This document shows positions 4,275 through 6,013 of a stretch of 6,013 bases of DNA, piece after piece. The first letter of the stretch is position 1; each line of letters starts with the position of its first letter. This DNA is from Anaerolineae bacterium (GTDB lineage Bacteria > Chloroflexota > Anaerolineae > 4572-78 > J111), in assembly GCA_020433785.1 (NCBI GenBank), contig JAGRCC010000850.1, forward strand, positions 1 to 6,013, given 5' to 3'. The notes under the pieces are model-generated. The model did not search any database. It saw nothing but the letters and a program-made list of their open reading frames with translations, and was not told the DNA's origin. The position numbers were made by a program, and so were the translations under genes.

Positions 4275-5525
4275 TTGGGCAAATCTTTAAGACGAGCGGG
4301 TCTGCTGCTGGGCTGGCTGGTCGTGTGGGGGTATATTTTAATCTGGCAGTTGGGGCCGGCCTGGGGAGCAGTGACCCACGGCTTTGTCGGTCATTACACC
4401 GCGGCCCGGTTGCTGATCAGCGGCGACTTTGGGCCGGCGGTGTATGACGACGACTGGTTTGCCGGGCAGGTACAAACGTACACTGGCCCGGCCGTGTATG
4501 AAATATTTACACCCAACCTCCCGACCGTGGCGCTGTTGGCACTGCCGCTGGCCGGCCTTCCGCCGCAGGTGGCCCGTGATGCCTGGCTGGTGGTCAGTCT
4601 GGCGGCGCTGCTGGCCACATGCGGGGTGTTGGTGGGCGTAGGGCTGGGTCTGGGCCAGTCGCCCGAGGCTAGTGGCTGGATTTTGTTGGTGGGGCTAATC
4701 GCGTTGTTGCCGGCGGTAGGGGCTAATTTGGCGGTGGGTCAAACTTACCTGGTGTTGGGCGGGCTGCTGGCACTGGCGCTGTTAGGGCTAGTTTATCGGC
4801 GCGATGGCCTGGTTGGCGGCTCGCTAGGTCTGGCCTTCATTTTGAAGACATCCGGACTGTTTTTATGGGTGGTACCGCTATTGCACGGCCGCTGGCGAGT
4901 ACTGTTGTGGGGCGGCGGTACGATACTCCTCGTGGCGGTGTTTAGCCTGCCCTGGCTTGGTTTCGACACCTGGCTGGCTTACCCGGCCGCTGTCAGCGCC
5001 TTTAGCCGGCGGGGCGCACTGGCCGTACCCGCCTATCAAACCACCACCGGCCTGCTGACCCACCTGTTTAGCTATGATCCCCAGTGGAATCCCGCCCCGG
5101 TCAAGCCGTGGCCATTTCTGGCTAATGTACTGCCGTCACTGATCCGGGTCGTGTCTCTCGGGGCCACTATCTGGATCGGCCGGCGCAGTGACTCCGCCCG
5201 GCTGTTTGCGGCCCTGCTGCCGCTAACCATCGTCTTGCTGCCGGTGGCCGAAGAGTACCATTTCGTCCTGCTGCTGAGTTCGATTTTTGTGGTGACGACC
5301 GACTTACTGCGCCGCCCGGTCGAGACGGCAGCCGGCCGGATAGCTTGGCTGGCCTTGGGCGTGGCCCTACTGCTGTTGATCGCGCCGATTCCGTTTAAGT
5401 CAACCGGCTGGGCCATCGGGTGGTGGGCGCTGGTCGCCTATCCGCGTTTGTATGGGGCTTGGTTAGTGTGGGCTGTGGCGTTATGGGGTTTAAGCCCACG
5501 CCTCGATGCACATTCTCGGCTTTGA
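4275..5525 (+). CDS. GT87-type (DUF2029-like) polyprenyl-phosphate-dependent membrane glycosyltransferase, putative
   Basis: A 416-residue, very hydrophobic protein with about ten membrane segments, probably a GT-C fold enzyme moving a sugar from a polyprenyl-phosphate donor to an extracytoplasmic lipid or glycan; donor and acceptor are unknown. Features fitting GT87: first membrane segment (10-26) followed by a loop with GHYTAARLLISGDF (39-52) and YDDDWF (57-62); FTPNLPTVALLALPLAGL (78-95), like the family's Y-PPL-P stretch; GQTYLVLGGLLALAL (155-169), like the GQxN segment; the cytoplasmic-side K191 after a Gly-rich helix (LAFILKTSGLF); AYQTTTGLLTHLF (253-265), and EEYHFVLLL (326-334). The usual Asp of the DFxxYY motif is replaced by Gly36, next to His35. 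It starts with TTG and has no other Met. It diverges from the pentapeptide gene and converges with the histidine kinase gene, 15 bases from its stop. Family call is by pattern memory, not a search. Confidence 0.72.
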   Translation: MGKSLRRAGLLLGWLVVWGYILIWQLGPAWGAVTHGFVGHYTAARLLISGDFGPAVYDDDWFAGQVQTYTGPAVYEIFTPNLPTVALLALPLAGLPPQVARDAWLVVSLAALLATCGVLVGVGLGLGQSPEASGWILLVGLIALLPAVGANLAVGQTYLVLGGLLALALLGLVYRRDGLVGGSLGLAFILKTSGLFLWVVPLLHGRWRVLLWGGGTILLVAVFSLPWLGFDTWLAYPAAVSAFSRRGALAVPAYQTTTGLLTHLFSYDPQWNPAPVKPWPFLANVLPSLIRVVSLGATIWIGRRSDSARLFAALLPLTIVLLPVAEEYHFVLLLSSIFVVTTDLLRRPVETAAGRIAWLALGVALLLLIAPIPFKSTGWAIGWWALVAYPRLYGAWLVWAVALWGLSPRLDAHSRL

Positions 5526-5540
5526 AGGGGGCAAGGTTAG

Positions 5541-6013
5541 TCAGATTGTCTTTCTATCCAGGATTTCACGCACTTTCTTTAGCAGAAAGCTGGGTAAGAA
5601 GGGTTTCTGGATAAAATTTGTGTTTTCATCCAGGATGTCATGATGCACAATGGCGTTATCGGTATAACCGGACATAAAGCATATTTTAGTTTCCGGGTGG
5701 CGTTTTCTTATTTCCACTGATAAATCTTTGCCAGATAAATTTGGCATAACGACATCAGTTAAAAGGAGATGAATCGGCCCCTCGAGGCCCTGCACCTTGT
5801 TTATGGCATCTTGGCCATCTCTGGCGGTGATCAGATCGTAGCCAGATTGTTTAAGCACCACTTCAATGAGATCGAGGATGGTTTCTTCGTCTTCAACCAC
5901 CAAAATTGTTTCACTGCCGCTAAGTTTTTCGTGTATTTCGGCTTTTTCTTTCGCTACGATAACCTTCTCCTCAACTATCGGGAGATAGATTTGGTTCTTC
6001 CAGATAATCCGTG
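5541..6013 (-). CDS. Hybrid sensor histidine kinase, C-terminal part with receiver domain (5'-truncated by the window edge)
   Basis: The frame is open from the right edge to the TGA at 5541-5543 (156 complete residues visible). It starts with a short segment ending QIYLPIVEE, which matches the end of a HATPase_c domain of the kind that ends in 'xxYLP'. A charged linker (KEKAEIHEKLSGSE) and a complete receiver domain follow: TILVVEDEETILDL with the acidic pair E/D, the phospho-acceptor Asp in LLLTDVVMP, the switch Ser in FMSGYT, and the conserved Lys in FIQKPF. The C-terminus is LLKKVREILDRKTI. So the window holds the tail of a kinase that passes phosphate to its own receiver. A TTG at 5903 could be mistaken for a start, but it lies in the first beta strand and the frame continues upstream. 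The DNA here is visibly richer in A/T than the glycosyltransferase gene. The target of the pathway is unknown. Confidence 0.85.
   Translation of the reverse strand, partial: RIIWKNQIYLPIVEEKVIVAKEKAEIHEKLSGSETILVVEDEETILDLIEVVLKQSGYDLITARDGQDAINKVQGLEGPIHLLLTDVVMPNLSGKDLSVEIRKRHPETKICFMSGYTDNAIVHHDILDENTNFIQKPFLPSFLLKKVREILDRKTI

Noticed and set aside
4160..4447. Plus-strand open frame with repeated Thr-Asn-Gln-Pro
   Set aside because: The low-complexity start is again a translation of the C/A-rich repeat, and the rest overlaps the well-supported glycosyltransferase in another frame.
5468..5499. Inverted repeat GTGGGCT/AGCCCAC near the 3' end of the glycosyltransferase
   Set aside because: A 7-bp stem with an 18-base loop inside coding sequence and no T-run; too weak to call a terminator.

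Overview
The window looks like a chromosomal stretch of an uncultured, moderately GC-rich bacterium. A member of the Chloroflexota (Anaerolineae-like) is my best guess. The guess rests on the combination of genes: an ECF sigma/anti-sigma pair feeding a secreted bactofilin-like membrane protein, a long membrane-anchored pentapeptide-repeat protein, a GT87-type membrane glycosyltransferase and a hybrid histidine kinase. No rRNA, tRNA or other taxonomic marker is present, so the assignment is an inference.

Layout. Positions 1-2477 (+) look like one transcription unit: the 3' part of an ECF sigma factor (1-450), its zinc-finger transmembrane anti-sigma factor (467-1045), and an envelope protein with a signal peptide, a bactofilin-like repeat domain, about five membrane segments and a charged tail (1062-2477). 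The two gaps are 16 bases each. Two hairpins follow, and the second is a good intrinsic terminator (2551-2600). Between the terminator and the next gene lies an 82-bp element bounded by perfect 14-bp inverted repeats, each arm of which is itself a palindrome (2627-2708).

Positions 2734-3966 (-) encode a 410-residue pentapeptide-repeat protein with one N-terminal membrane anchor. It points away from the GT87-like gene at 4275-5525 (+). The 308-bp divergent spacer is dense in structure. It holds two back-to-back TATAAT boxes flanking a 12-bp dyad, three consecutive hairpins in the presumed leader of the pentapeptide gene, and a striking tetranucleotide-based inverted repeat (G/T-rich then C/A-rich, about 4101-4263). 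That repeat would lie in the 5' leader of the glycosyltransferase mRNA. The window ends with the C-terminal part of a hybrid histidine kinase with a receiver domain (5541 to the right edge, -), convergent with the glycosyltransferase and 15 bases from it.

Functional reading. The left operon is most simply an envelope-stress or envelope-state circuit: the anti-sigma factor holds the sigma factor at the membrane, and the third gene encodes a structural envelope protein. The pentapeptide protein and glycosyltransferase are also envelope proteins and may share a divergent control region. No mobile-element gene, CRISPR array or phage gene was seen. The most unusual material is in the two non-coding regions (2478-2733 and 3967-4274) and in the domain architectures of the two repeat proteins.
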